Of a stretch of DNA of 64,000 nt, positions 16,331 to 24,432 are shown in pieces; the stretch's first letter is position 1, and every line of letters begins with the position of its first letter. Source of the stretch: Acidimicrobiaceae bacterium (GTDB lineage Bacteria; Actinomycetota; Acidimicrobiia; Acidimicrobiales; JAUTXP01); NCBI GenBank assembly GCA_030837965.1, contig JAUTXP010000040.1, forward strand, positions 1 to 64,000. Direction: 5' to 3'. The position numbers and the translations under genes are program-made. The notes beneath the pieces are model-generated. The model worked only from the letters and a program-made list of their open reading frames with translations, made no database searches and was not told where the DNA came from.

Positions 16331-18088
16331 TTAGGGGCGGATGAACATGTCGCGCAGCAGGAGGCGGCCGTCGGTGCTCATCAGCCTGCCGTCGGCCCGG
16401 GCCGGGCCCAGCCGCGACGCCCGCACCAACACATGGTTCTGGCCGAAGGCGACGGGCACGAGGGGCAGCAGCTTGCAGAGCTTGTCCTCCACCCGGCGGA
16501 CGTGGATGATGCGGTCGCCCTCGTCGGTGGCCTTGGCCACGTCCTCGTCGAGCATGGCGTCGACCTCGAGGTCGGTGAAGCGGCTCAGGTTGGTCGACGC
16601 CGTGGCCGACGAGTGGGCCACCGGCCGCACATAGGCGACCGGGTCGGGCTGCGGCGGCGTGAGCGACAGGCGGAAGGCGCCATCGAATCCGGTGCCGGTG
16701 GTGGCCTTCTGAAGGAACTGGTCCCAGTTCAGGGCGACGGGCTCGACGGCCAGTCCAAGCTTGTCCCGCCACTGGGCGGCCACCGACTCGGCGAGAGCGC
16801 GGTGGTGGAACTCGTCGTTGAAGTACAGCTTGATCGGCGTGGTCGGCAGCTTCACGCCCGAGGCGTTCGGGGGCGCGGCGAACGAGCAGGCCGAGTCGCG
16901 ATAGGCCCGGCCTGCCGCGGGGGGCACGAAGCCGGTGGCGGGCAGCCTGCTGTCGCCGTAGACCTCGTGGGCGATGCGCTTCCTGTCCAGCGCGGCACTC
17001 AACACCTGGCGCAGATCGGTGTCCCGCAACGGCGACTCTTCGCCCGCGGGCAGGCCGATGTACTCGACCTGGCCGTTGGCCCCGCTGACCAACGACGCGG
17101 CCTCGTTCTGCCGGACCTCGGCCACGTGCTCGTCCGGGACGGCGGCGATGTCGACCTCGCCCCGCTGCCACGCCGCGTAGGCCGCCGGCGCGTCGGGCAT
17201 GACCCGGAACTCGACCTCGTCGGCCCAGCCCCGCCCGCCGTCGGTGACGGCCTGGGCCCCGCCCGCGTACCGGGGCGACCGCCGAAGCCTGAGCTCGTGT
17301 GCCCCCGGCTCATACGGCGTGGCCAGTGCGTAGGGCCCGCTGCACACGGGCGCCCGGGCGAAGGCGCGGGGGTCACGGTCGGCGGCGGCCGTCTGCACCG
17401 GCGCAGTGGCCGGGTCGGCCAGCGTCCGCACGAACTCGGGCTGGGCATGGTCGAGGCGGATCTCCAAGCTGTAAGGCTCGATGACACGCGCGCCGACGAA
17501 GAGAGACCGCCGGTCGTCGCCGTTCTCGGCCGCCGTCCGGTAGGCCTCGTAGCCCAGCACCGGGGCCATCAGCGAGGCCGAGTGGCTGGCCGTGGCCGGG
17601 TTGGCCAACCGGGCCAATGACCGCACCACCACGCGCGACTCCACCCGGCTTCCGTCGCTGAACACGTGCTTGCGCCCGAGCTTGATCTGGATCGACTTGC
17701 CGCCGTCGGAGACCACCCACGACTCGGCCAGACCGGGCCGCAGCTCGCCGCTGATGGGATCGACGGTCACGAGCGTGTCGCAGAGAAGCGAAGAGATGCT
17801 CTTGCCCGCGGTGTCGGACGCGGCCGCGGGGTCGAGCCCGTTCGGCGCGGTCGTCGCCACCGTGAGCACGCCGCCGCGTCGGACGTCGGCTCGCACCGCG
17901 GCGGCCTTGGGCGGCTCCTGGCCGGGGATCGTGCACGCGCTCGACAGCGCGCCTACCGCCAACGCCGCGGCCGCGGTCACGGCCCGTCGGCGGCTTGCCG
18001 TTGCATGAGGTGGGACACGCTGATCGCCCACGACCGCCACGTCCTCCGGACGGGCACCCGATGCGTGCTCGCGAGCGGCGCCGGTCAC
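16331..18088 (-). CDS. ABC transporter solute-binding lipoprotein, family 5
   Basis: 585 residues, SBP_bac_5 (peptide/nickel/opine type). The N-terminus has twin arginines in 'ASRRRAVTAAAALAVG' and a lipobox 'LSSAC' near residue 52, so it may be exported by Tat and lipidated. Family blocks are 'GGVLTVATTAPNGLDPAAA', 'LRPGLAESWVVSDGGKSIQI', 'FSDGSRVESRVVVRSL' and 'LRQVLSAALDRKRIAHEVYG'. It starts with GTG overlapping the upstream lipoprotein stop (GTGA). It is the last gene of the long operon, and no family 5 permeases (DppB/C type) are encoded nearby, so it may work with the unusual Liv/MFS components or serve a sensing role. Confidence 0.85.
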   Translation of the reverse strand: MTGAAREHASGARPEDVAVVGDQRVPPHATASRRRAVTAAAALAVGALSSACTIPGQEPPKAAAVRADVRRGGVLTVATTAPNGLDPAAASDTAGKSISSLLCDTLVTVDPISGELRPGLAESWVVSDGGKSIQIKLGRKHVFSDGSRVESRVVVRSLARLANPATASHSASLMAPVLGYEAYRTAAENGDDRRSLFVGARVIEPYSLEIRLDHAQPEFVRTLADPATAPVQTAAADRDPRAFARAPVCSGPYALATPYEPGAHELRLRRSPRYAGGAQAVTDGGRGWADEVEFRVMPDAPAAYAAWQRGEVDIAAVPDEHVAEVRQNEAASLVSGANGQVEYIGLPAGEESPLRDTDLRQVLSAALDRKRIAHEVYGDSRLPATGFVPPAAGRAYRDSACSFAAPPNASGVKLPTTPIKLYFNDEFHHRALAESVAAQWRDKLGLAVEPVALNWDQFLQKATTGTGFDGAFRLSLTPPQPDPVAYVRPVAHSSATASTNLSRFTDLEVDAMLDEDVAKATDEGDRIIHVRRVEDKLCKLLPLVPVAFGQNHVLVRASRLGPARADGRLMSTDGRLLLRDMFIRP

Positions 18089-19110
18089 GGGGCCTTCGGC
18101 TCCTGGTTGGCCGTCATCTTGATGGCCCGGTGGATGGGCAGGTTGGGCGGCGCCGTGCCATCAGCCGTGGTGTCGATGTCCAGGATGAGGCCGCCGTATT
18201 GCGGCCCGATGTGCAGCGTCGACTTGAACATCACGTCGGACCCGTCGTCCCCGCTCACCACCCGTCCCACCAGCTCGACCGCATACGAGTCGAGCGGCGC
18301 ACCGCACGCGTCCACGATGGCCTTGTCCACGACAGTGGACCGCCACGACAGCGCCGTCGTCCCGTCCGTGCCCGCGGCGTCGAAGGTGGCGCCGATCTCG
18401 AACGGGAGGCGCACGATCGGGATGCCTGGATACCCGGGGCGAAACGGCACCTTGCTGCCCTCCTGCATGATGGCGGCCAGGTAGAGCGCGGGTCCCGCGC
18501 CTGCCGGGCGGGGCAGGTCCTTGGGCACCGCGCCGGGCGGGTCGACCGTCTCCACCGGCGTGGGCAGCACGCGGTACGTGGTGGTCGTCGTGCCCGCGGC
18601 CGGATGGGCGACGCTGGTGGAGAACACGTAGCCCCCGGTCGGCTCGGCGGCCACGTCCTTCACCGTCACGACCGAGTTCCCGGTCAGCGGCACGTCCAAG
18701 AGGATGATGGTTCCTGCCTGGAGCACCCCCTCCGTCCGGAACAGGTAACTGCCGGGCGCGGGCGGGCCCTCCATGAAGTTCTTGGCCTCCCGCTTGGGCG
18801 GGTCCAACGGGTTGCGGGCCGGGCACTCCTTCGACGGCTTGGGCAGCCTGGGCAGTGTGAACGGCACGTCGGGCCCGTCCTCGATTCGCGGGCGCGACAG
18901 GAACACACTCGCGGTCGGCGCCGTGAGCATCAGCGGAGGCAGGGGCGCCTCGGCGACCTTCTTCACCTTGGCCCCGAGGACCAGGTCGACGGGCACGTCC
19001 TTCGACCCCGTCTCCAGCTTGGCCAACGGACCGCTGCACGCGGCGCTGACCACGGCCATGGCCAGCAGCAAAGCGACCGACACCCGTTGCTGCCTCATGC
19101 GAACTCTCAT
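18085..19110 (-). CDS. Lipoprotein of unknown function
   Basis: 341 residues. The ATG at 19110 overlaps the preceding stop (TGATG). Signal peptide 'VALLLAMAVVSAAC' ends in a lipobox Cys at about residue 25, so it should be a membrane-anchored lipoprotein. The mature part is Pro-rich with alternating hydrophobic strands ('PGSYLFRTEGVLQAGTIILL', 'GGYVFSTSVAHPAAGTTTTT'), suggesting a beta-rich extracellular domain. No enzyme motif is seen and I do not recognise the family. It lies between the transglutaminase-like gene and the family 5 binding protein with overlaps on both sides, so it probably belongs to the same complex. Confidence 0.75.
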   Translation of the reverse strand: MRVRMRQQRVSVALLLAMAVVSAACSGPLAKLETGSKDVPVDLVLGAKVKKVAEAPLPPLMLTAPTASVFLSRPRIEDGPDVPFTLPRLPKPSKECPARNPLDPPKREAKNFMEGPPAPGSYLFRTEGVLQAGTIILLDVPLTGNSVVTVKDVAAEPTGGYVFSTSVAHPAAGTTTTTYRVLPTPVETVDPPGAVPKDLPRPAGAGPALYLAAIMQEGSKVPFRPGYPGIPIVRLPFEIGATFDAAGTDGTTALSWRSTVVDKAIVDACGAPLDSYAVELVGRVVSGDDGSDVMFKSTLHIGPQYGGLILDIDTTADGTAPPNLPIHRAIKMTANQEPKAP

Positions 19111-22040
19111 CACGGCCCCCTTCTCGGATCGAGCGGCGGCCCGCCGCCGAAGTCGGCCAGGCTGACCGCGCCCTCGCCCTGTTGATGGGCCAGCAGGTTC
19201 ACGAAGAGCTCCTCGGCCTGTCCGAAGCCCTGGGTGGCGACGAGGAGCTGGTACGACTGGGCGTCCGGCGCCAAGGCCAGCAGCATGCGCTGCTCGGCCA
19301 GCCGCAGCGTGAACAGCGGCCTGCCCCCGATGCGCTCGAGCTTGAACTTCCCGCCCGCGGAGCGGAGGATGGCCTGGCGCACCTCGCGGTCGCGGCCCTT
19401 CAACGCAGGCTTGATCACGGCCGTCTGCAGCGTCCCTTGGACCACGCCCGCCCCGTCCCGGATGGCGTAGAAGCGGCCCGTCGCGGCCAACGAGACGTCG
19501 TAGTAGAACTCGAAGGCGTCGCCGCCGTGCTGGTTGGGCTCGAAGCGGTAGCCCAGCAGCGAGTCGGGGACGGTGGGCAGCGGCGGCACCGTCGGGCTGT
19601 GGGCCTTCAGGTCCACGTCGCGCACGCAGCCGCCCAACGCCAGCACGGCCACCACCAACAGCAGCGCGGTGCTCGCCCCCGGTCGCAGCCGCCGCACGCG
19701 TCGCACCTGTCGGGCGGCCAGCCGCGCCACCGACCCCACTCCTCTGATTGCGAAGCGAAGTCCGGCCATGGCCTTGGCCCGGGGCGACCATGGCCACCAC
19801 AGGTTCGGGATGTCGTTCTCCCACGGGTCCTTCAGCGAGGCGCGCGACGCGAAGGCCAATGCCCGCATGAGCGGCGACTGGCCGCGTACGAGCCTGCGTC
19901 GTAGGCCACGGCTGTACAGCTCGGCCTGCTCGGCGTCGGCCGAGCGCACATCGCGCGCCAGGTCGCCCCACAACGCGCGTGTCACCAGCCAGGCCAGGTT
20001 GGCGTGCTCCTCGCTCTCGTCCAGCACGTCGAGGAACTCGATGGGCGTAAGCGTGGGATGGCCGAAGTTGAAGTCGATGGCCACGTCCCGAAGCTCGGCG
20101 TAGGTCACGCCGATCCGGTCCCGAGGGCCGCCCCGCGCCGCCCACACCCGTCGTCGGGCTCGTCGGCCCATCTTGAGAAAGCCGGGATAGAACAGGCACA
20201 GCAAGGCCAGCGCGGCGGCGATAGGGAAGAGCTTGGCCAGCCAGTACTGCACCGTCTGGTAGAGCAGGGCCAGGCCGTGCAGCCGGATGGGGAGGTACAC
20301 CACCGCACCCAGTTCCTCGGTCGGGCGGATGGTGGGCTGGTCGTTCTTCTCGTTCTGGGACAGGCTCGACTTGGCCCGCGGCGGACGGCCCACGATGGGC
20401 ACCCAGCCCGACCCTTCGAACCATGCCTCCAACCACATGGCCCCGTGTTTGGGCCGGATCTCGACGTGGTCCTCATGGGGCTCGCCGCCGAAGTAGCCGT
20501 ACCCGACGCGGGCGGGCACACCCGCCCATCGGGCCAACAGGGCCTCGCCCGCGGTGATCTCGTACGGCGACGCCTCCTTGCCCGCCAGCATGTCGGCCAC
20601 GCGCGCGGGCGGCACGTCGACGGGGTTGCCCGCGCCCGCGGCGATGACGGCCTCGTACAGCTTGGAGCGTACGAACTGGAGTCGCTCGTAGAGGGGAAGG
20701 CCCTCGGGGATGTCGTCCAAGAGCTGTTGCACCTCGGGCGGCGCCGGGGGCGTGGCCAGGAACGGCTTCAGGGCCGGGCCTGGCGCGGCCGCCTTGAGGA
20801 GAGTGGCCGCGTCCGGCGGCTGGGCCGCCTCGACCGTGTACTTGGTCCCCGCCCGCACTCGCCCACCCAGTCGGAGCTGTTGGGTGCGCGGGTCCACCTG
20901 TGTCCCGTCGGGCCTGCCCGCGATGTCGATGGCCCCGGCCACGGTGGGCACCACCCGGCCCTCGAGATCGGTGATGGCGAACTCGACCTTCAGCCGCTTG
21001 TCCGGCGCCGTCTCGGCCGGGCCGCCAGGGACCTGGCCGCTGTCGGGCACGTCCAAGAAGCGCTTGGGATCGAACGGGGGAGTGAGCCACGCGTTGTCCT
21101 GGTAGACGTCGAGCACGCCCATGCGCCAGGGCAGCGAGATGTTGGTGCGGACGGTGAAGATCACCCGGTCGCGCGACGGTGGCGGCGTCTCCGGCTTGCG
21201 GGGCGGGATGACGGTGGTGTCCTGCTGGTCGGGATACAACAGGCCCGACTGGCTCACGACCACGAGCAGGGCCACCAACCCGGCGAGCATGGCCCCGGCC
21301 TTGGCGAAGCGGCGCACCTCGAAGGCGCCTCCGGTGGCCCCCTGCCCGGCCAGGTCGGCGCCGAAGGCCACGGCCAACGCGGCCACCATGAGGACGAGGG
21401 AGACGATGACGCTCACCAACTCGGCCGCAGGCGGCTGCACGAGCATGGCGGCCACGACCAACGGCGCAGGGATGACGACGGCCAGCACCGGACGGTCGGT
21501 GGCCAACGCGGCCGAAGCACCCGTGACGGCGATGGACGTGAGCAGGATGACGAGAAGGAACCGCCATCCGGGATCGAACGGGATGGGCGGCGATGTGAGT
21601 CCGCCCGCCTTGAGCGCCTCGACCACCAGCGAGGGCAGGTTGGCCGTGCCGCCGGTGGCGTCGGGGGCGATGAGGACACCACCCAGCACCACGGCCACGG
21701 GCATGATCAAGAACTGCACGACCACCGGGATGCGGGTCCGGTAGGACAGCCACACCATCCCCGCGCCGAGCAAGGCGGCGAGGACGCCAACCAGTCGGGC
21801 GGTGAGCCCGGTGAACACGCCGCCCGCCATCCAGCCCGCCGCCGCGCTGGCCAGCAAGGCGGTGGTGCAGGCCAGGAACGGGCTCGTCAGCGCGGCCGAC
21901 GCGTCCTCGGCCTCATCGGTGTGCGCCGGGTCGTCGACGGGCGCGGGCCCGCCGGCCGAAGGGGCCGCGGCCTCGCCCAGGCGCAGCTTCTGCGGGTCGA
22001 CGTGGCCTGCGTCGACGACGGGGTCTTCGAGGATCGTCAT
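19110..22040 (-). CDS. Transglutaminase-like (TgpA-type) membrane protein without catalytic triad
   Basis: 976 residues. The ATG at 22040 overlaps the DUF58 stop (ATGA). After ~50 soluble residues there are six or so membrane helices, an extracytoplasmic region with a transglutaminase-like core, another helix ('FPIAAALALLCLFYPGFL') and a cytoplasmic tail. The core keeps 'ALLARWAGVPARVGYGYF' and 'AMWLEAWFEGSGWVPIVG', but where active members have C-E-x-F, H-A-W and W-x-x-x-D it reads Y-E-I-T, A-M-W and V-P-I-V. Cys, His and Asp are all missing, so it is probably a pseudoenzyme. The last ~190 residues start with a lipoprotein-like stretch ('LLLVVAVLALGGC') and could be an added domain or a misjoined gene. 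Confidence 0.85.
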   Translation of the reverse strand: MTILEDPVVDAGHVDPQKLRLGEAAAPSAGGPAPVDDPAHTDEAEDASAALTSPFLACTTALLASAAAGWMAGGVFTGLTARLVGVLAALLGAGMVWLSYRTRIPVVVQFLIMPVAVVLGGVLIAPDATGGTANLPSLVVEALKAGGLTSPPIPFDPGWRFLLVILLTSIAVTGASAALATDRPVLAVVIPAPLVVAAMLVQPPAAELVSVIVSLVLMVAALAVAFGADLAGQGATGGAFEVRRFAKAGAMLAGLVALLVVVSQSGLLYPDQQDTTVIPPRKPETPPPSRDRVIFTVRTNISLPWRMGVLDVYQDNAWLTPPFDPKRFLDVPDSGQVPGGPAETAPDKRLKVEFAITDLEGRVVPTVAGAIDIAGRPDGTQVDPRTQQLRLGGRVRAGTKYTVEAAQPPDAATLLKAAAPGPALKPFLATPPAPPEVQQLLDDIPEGLPLYERLQFVRSKLYEAVIAAGAGNPVDVPPARVADMLAGKEASPYEITAGEALLARWAGVPARVGYGYFGGEPHEDHVEIRPKHGAMWLEAWFEGSGWVPIVGRPPRAKSSLSQNEKNDQPTIRPTEELGAVVYLPIRLHGLALLYQTVQYWLAKLFPIAAALALLCLFYPGFLKMGRRARRRVWAARGGPRDRIGVTYAELRDVAIDFNFGHPTLTPIEFLDVLDESEEHANLAWLVTRALWGDLARDVRSADAEQAELYSRGLRRRLVRGQSPLMRALAFASRASLKDPWENDIPNLWWPWSPRAKAMAGLRFAIRGVGSVARLAARQVRRVRRLRPGASTALLLVVAVLALGGCVRDVDLKAHSPTVPPLPTVPDSLLGYRFEPNQHGGDAFEFYYDVSLAATGRFYAIRDGAGVVQGTLQTAVIKPALKGRDREVRQAILRSAGGKFKLERIGGRPLFTLRLAEQRMLLALAPDAQSYQLLVATQGFGQAEELFVNLLAHQQGEGAVSLADFGGGPPLDPRRGP

Positions 22041-23398
22041 CGGCGGGTGGACACCACGTGGGCGAAGACCGTTTGCAGGGGAGACGTGGCCGTGACCTCG
22101 ACCACGTTGCAACCGAGGCTGCCGGCCCGGTGATGAGCCAACGGGTCGGTGTCGTCCCACACCACGAGCACGAGCAGCATCGACGCGCCTTGTTGCAGCA
22201 GGAGGCGCAGCCGGGCCGCGCCCTGTTGCGACAAGCCGGGCGTGATGACGACGTTGTGGGACGAGCGGTGGGGATCGGCGAACAGTCGGTCGAGGGCGAC
22301 GGTGAAGTCGATGGGCTCGCGCTGGACGGCGGCCAGCCGGTCGAGCATGGGGATGAGCTTGGGCTGGCCACGGTACGAGTTGGCCAGTCGCTCGGAGTTG
22401 ACGTCGAGGCTGACCGAGAACCCGTCCTTGAGGTGCTTGCTGGCCAGCGACGCGGCCACCCGGACCCCGGTCTCGAACGTCTCCGAGTCCTTGCCCGGGC
22501 TGTGGGCCCCGGCCTCGGAGTTCAAGTAGATGTTGACCCGGTCGGTGATGCCCTGCTCGGCCTCGCGCACGAGGTACTTGTCGTACTGGGCCAGGGCGCG
22601 CCACACGATGCGACGGGGGTCGTCGCCGTGGACGTACTCGCGCATCCCGTAGAACTCGAAGCCCGTCGGCCAGGGCTTTGACACCGGCGGCCGGATGGGC
22701 GGGTCCTCCCACTCGCGGCTGGTGATGCGGTCCATGACCCGCTCGCTGCCGGGGTGGACGATGACGTCGATGGCGGGCGCGATCTGCTGGCGCCGCTTGG
22801 TGAGCCCGAACGGATCGCTCCACTCTGCGAAGAGGGGCCCCACCTTGTAGATGCCGCGCATGATCGGGCTGAAGCCGTACTCGTGGGCCACCGACTGGCC
22901 GCCGGGCAACACGGGCACGGCCACGCGCACGGGCGTGCCCAGGTGCTCGTCGAGCTGCTCTTCGATGATGATGCCGGACAGGCGGCGCTTGGCCGTCAGC
23001 GTGATGCGCACGTTGACCGGCTTGTGGGCGCGCATCCGCGAAGGGATGTCCGAGCGGTCGGTGTCGACGCTGAGGTTGCGACGGCCGAGGGCCCACGCGG
23101 CCACGAGCACGGCACCGAGCCCGAACGACGACAAGGCCAAGCCGCGGCTGCGCGCCGCCCGCCCTCCGAACCAGAGGCCGATGGTCGACACCGCTACGGC
23201 CAACCCGACCGGCGTCAGCCCCACCCGCCGCTCGACCATGCCGAGCAGGCCGCCGGCGGGGCCCGACCGGCGGGTCCGCCCTGCCGCGACGGGGACGACG
23301 ACGGCGACCGGCGGGGCGCCTGCTTCGGGCCCGCCGGGCGCGTCAGCAGTGCCGGCGGTCTCGGCGTCAAGCGCCTGGGTGTCGACGGGTGTGGCCAC
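22037..23398 (-). CDS. DUF58 domain membrane protein
   Basis: 453 residues from GTG 23398, preceded by GAGAGG that overlaps the MoxR stop. There is an N-terminal Ala/Pro-rich tail, two membrane helices (about residues 50-95), a beta-rich section and the DUF58 block 'GFEFYGMREYVHGDDPRRIVWRALAQYDKYLVREAEQ', here with the usual R-x-Y-x-x-G-D-x-x-R-x-I-x-W signature. The last part resembles a von Willebrand A fold. DUF58 proteins are regularly encoded between a MoxR ATPase and a TgpA-type protein, as here; they are thought to work with MoxR in assembling or activating envelope proteins. Confidence 0.9.
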   Translation of the reverse strand: MATPVDTQALDAETAGTADAPGGPEAGAPPVAVVVPVAAGRTRRSGPAGGLLGMVERRVGLTPVGLAVAVSTIGLWFGGRAARSRGLALSSFGLGAVLVAAWALGRRNLSVDTDRSDIPSRMRAHKPVNVRITLTAKRRLSGIIIEEQLDEHLGTPVRVAVPVLPGGQSVAHEYGFSPIMRGIYKVGPLFAEWSDPFGLTKRRQQIAPAIDVIVHPGSERVMDRITSREWEDPPIRPPVSKPWPTGFEFYGMREYVHGDDPRRIVWRALAQYDKYLVREAEQGITDRVNIYLNSEAGAHSPGKDSETFETGVRVAASLASKHLKDGFSVSLDVNSERLANSYRGQPKLIPMLDRLAAVQREPIDFTVALDRLFADPHRSSHNVVITPGLSQQGAARLRLLLQQGASMLLVLVVWDDTDPLAHHRAGSLGCNVVEVTATSPLQTVFAHVVSTRR

Positions 23399-23406
23399 TC
23401 GACCTC

Positions 23407-24432
23407 TCAGCCGCTGACGCGCTTCATGCCCGTCGGGACCTTCACCCGGTGCACGATGCGGTCGACCACGTCGGCGATGGTCTCGTCGCGCAACTGGGCC
23501 TCGGGCGTCATCAGCAGTCGGTGGGCCAAGACGGGGAAGGCGAGCTGCTTCACGTCGTCGGGCAGCACGTCGTCGCGGCCTTGTGATGCGGCCATGACGC
23601 GAGCGGCGCGCATGAGGGCCAGCGAGGCCCGGCTCGACGCGCCCATCTGGAGCGACGGGTCGGTGCGGGTGGCCTGCACCATGTCGGCCACGTAGTAGAG
23701 GACGTCGTCTGACACCGTGACCTTGGTGGCCCACTTGATCATCTCGACCACCTCTTCGACCTGGATGACCGGCACCAAGTCGATGATCGAGTCCTGGTCC
23801 TGGTGCGAGCGCATCACGTCGACCTCGGCGTCACGGCCCGCGTAGCCGAGCGACAGCTTGAACAAGAAGCGGTCGAGCTGGGCCTCGGGCAACGGGAACG
23901 TGCCCGCCAGCTCGATGGGGTTCATGGTGGCCAGCACGAAGAAGGGGCTGGGCAGCGGGTAGGTCACGCCGTCGAAGGTGACCCGGCGCTCGGCCATGGC
24001 CTCGAGGAGGGCCGACTGGGACTTGGGCGTGGCCCGGTTGAGCTCGTCGGCCAGGAACACGTTTGCGAAGATCGGGCCCTTGCGGAACACGAAGTCGCCG
24101 GTCTTGCGATCGAGCACGGTCGAGCCGGTGACGTCGGCCGGGAGCAGGTCGGGCGTGCACTGGATGCGCGAGCTCTGGGCCGAGATGGTCTGGGCGATGG
24201 AGCGGGCCAGCATGGTCTTGCCGGTCCCCGGCATGTCCTCGAACAGCACGTGTCCGTTGCCGAGCATGGCCACCAGCGCCAAGCGGACGATGTCGTCCTT
24301 GCCCTTCATCACCTTGCCGATGTTGTCCACCATGAGCTCGAACCGCAGCCCGAACTCGTCGCTGGTGAGATCTCGTCGGGAGGCGCGGCGGCGTCCTGCG
24401 TGCGAAGTCCGACGGTCAGCCGTCACGGCCAT
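23407..24432 (-). CDS. MoxR family AAA+ ATPase
   Basis: 341 residues, cytoplasmic. Walker A is 'EDMPGTGKTML', Walker B 'VFLADELNRATPKSQSALLEAM', sensor 1 'FFVLATMNPIELAGTFPLPEAQLDRF', with the arginine finger in that last block; the C-terminal lid follows. MoxR proteins are chaperone-like ATPases that mature specific partner proteins, often with vWA or DUF58 partners encoded next to them, as here. The start overlaps the end of the MFS::ABC fusion gene by 17 bases and only 8 bases separate it from DUF58, so all are on one transcript. Confidence 0.95.
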   Translation of the reverse strand: MAVTADRRTSHAGRRRASRRDLTSDEFGLRFELMVDNIGKVMKGKDDIVRLALVAMLGNGHVLFEDMPGTGKTMLARSIAQTISAQSSRIQCTPDLLPADVTGSTVLDRKTGDFVFRKGPIFANVFLADELNRATPKSQSALLEAMAERRVTFDGVTYPLPSPFFVLATMNPIELAGTFPLPEAQLDRFLFKLSLGYAGRDAEVDVMRSHQDQDSIIDLVPVIQVEEVVEMIKWATKVTVSDDVLYYVADMVQATRTDPSLQMGASSRASLALMRAARVMAASQGRDDVLPDDVKQLAFPVLAHRLLMTPEAQLRDETIADVVDRIVHRVKVPTGMKRVSG

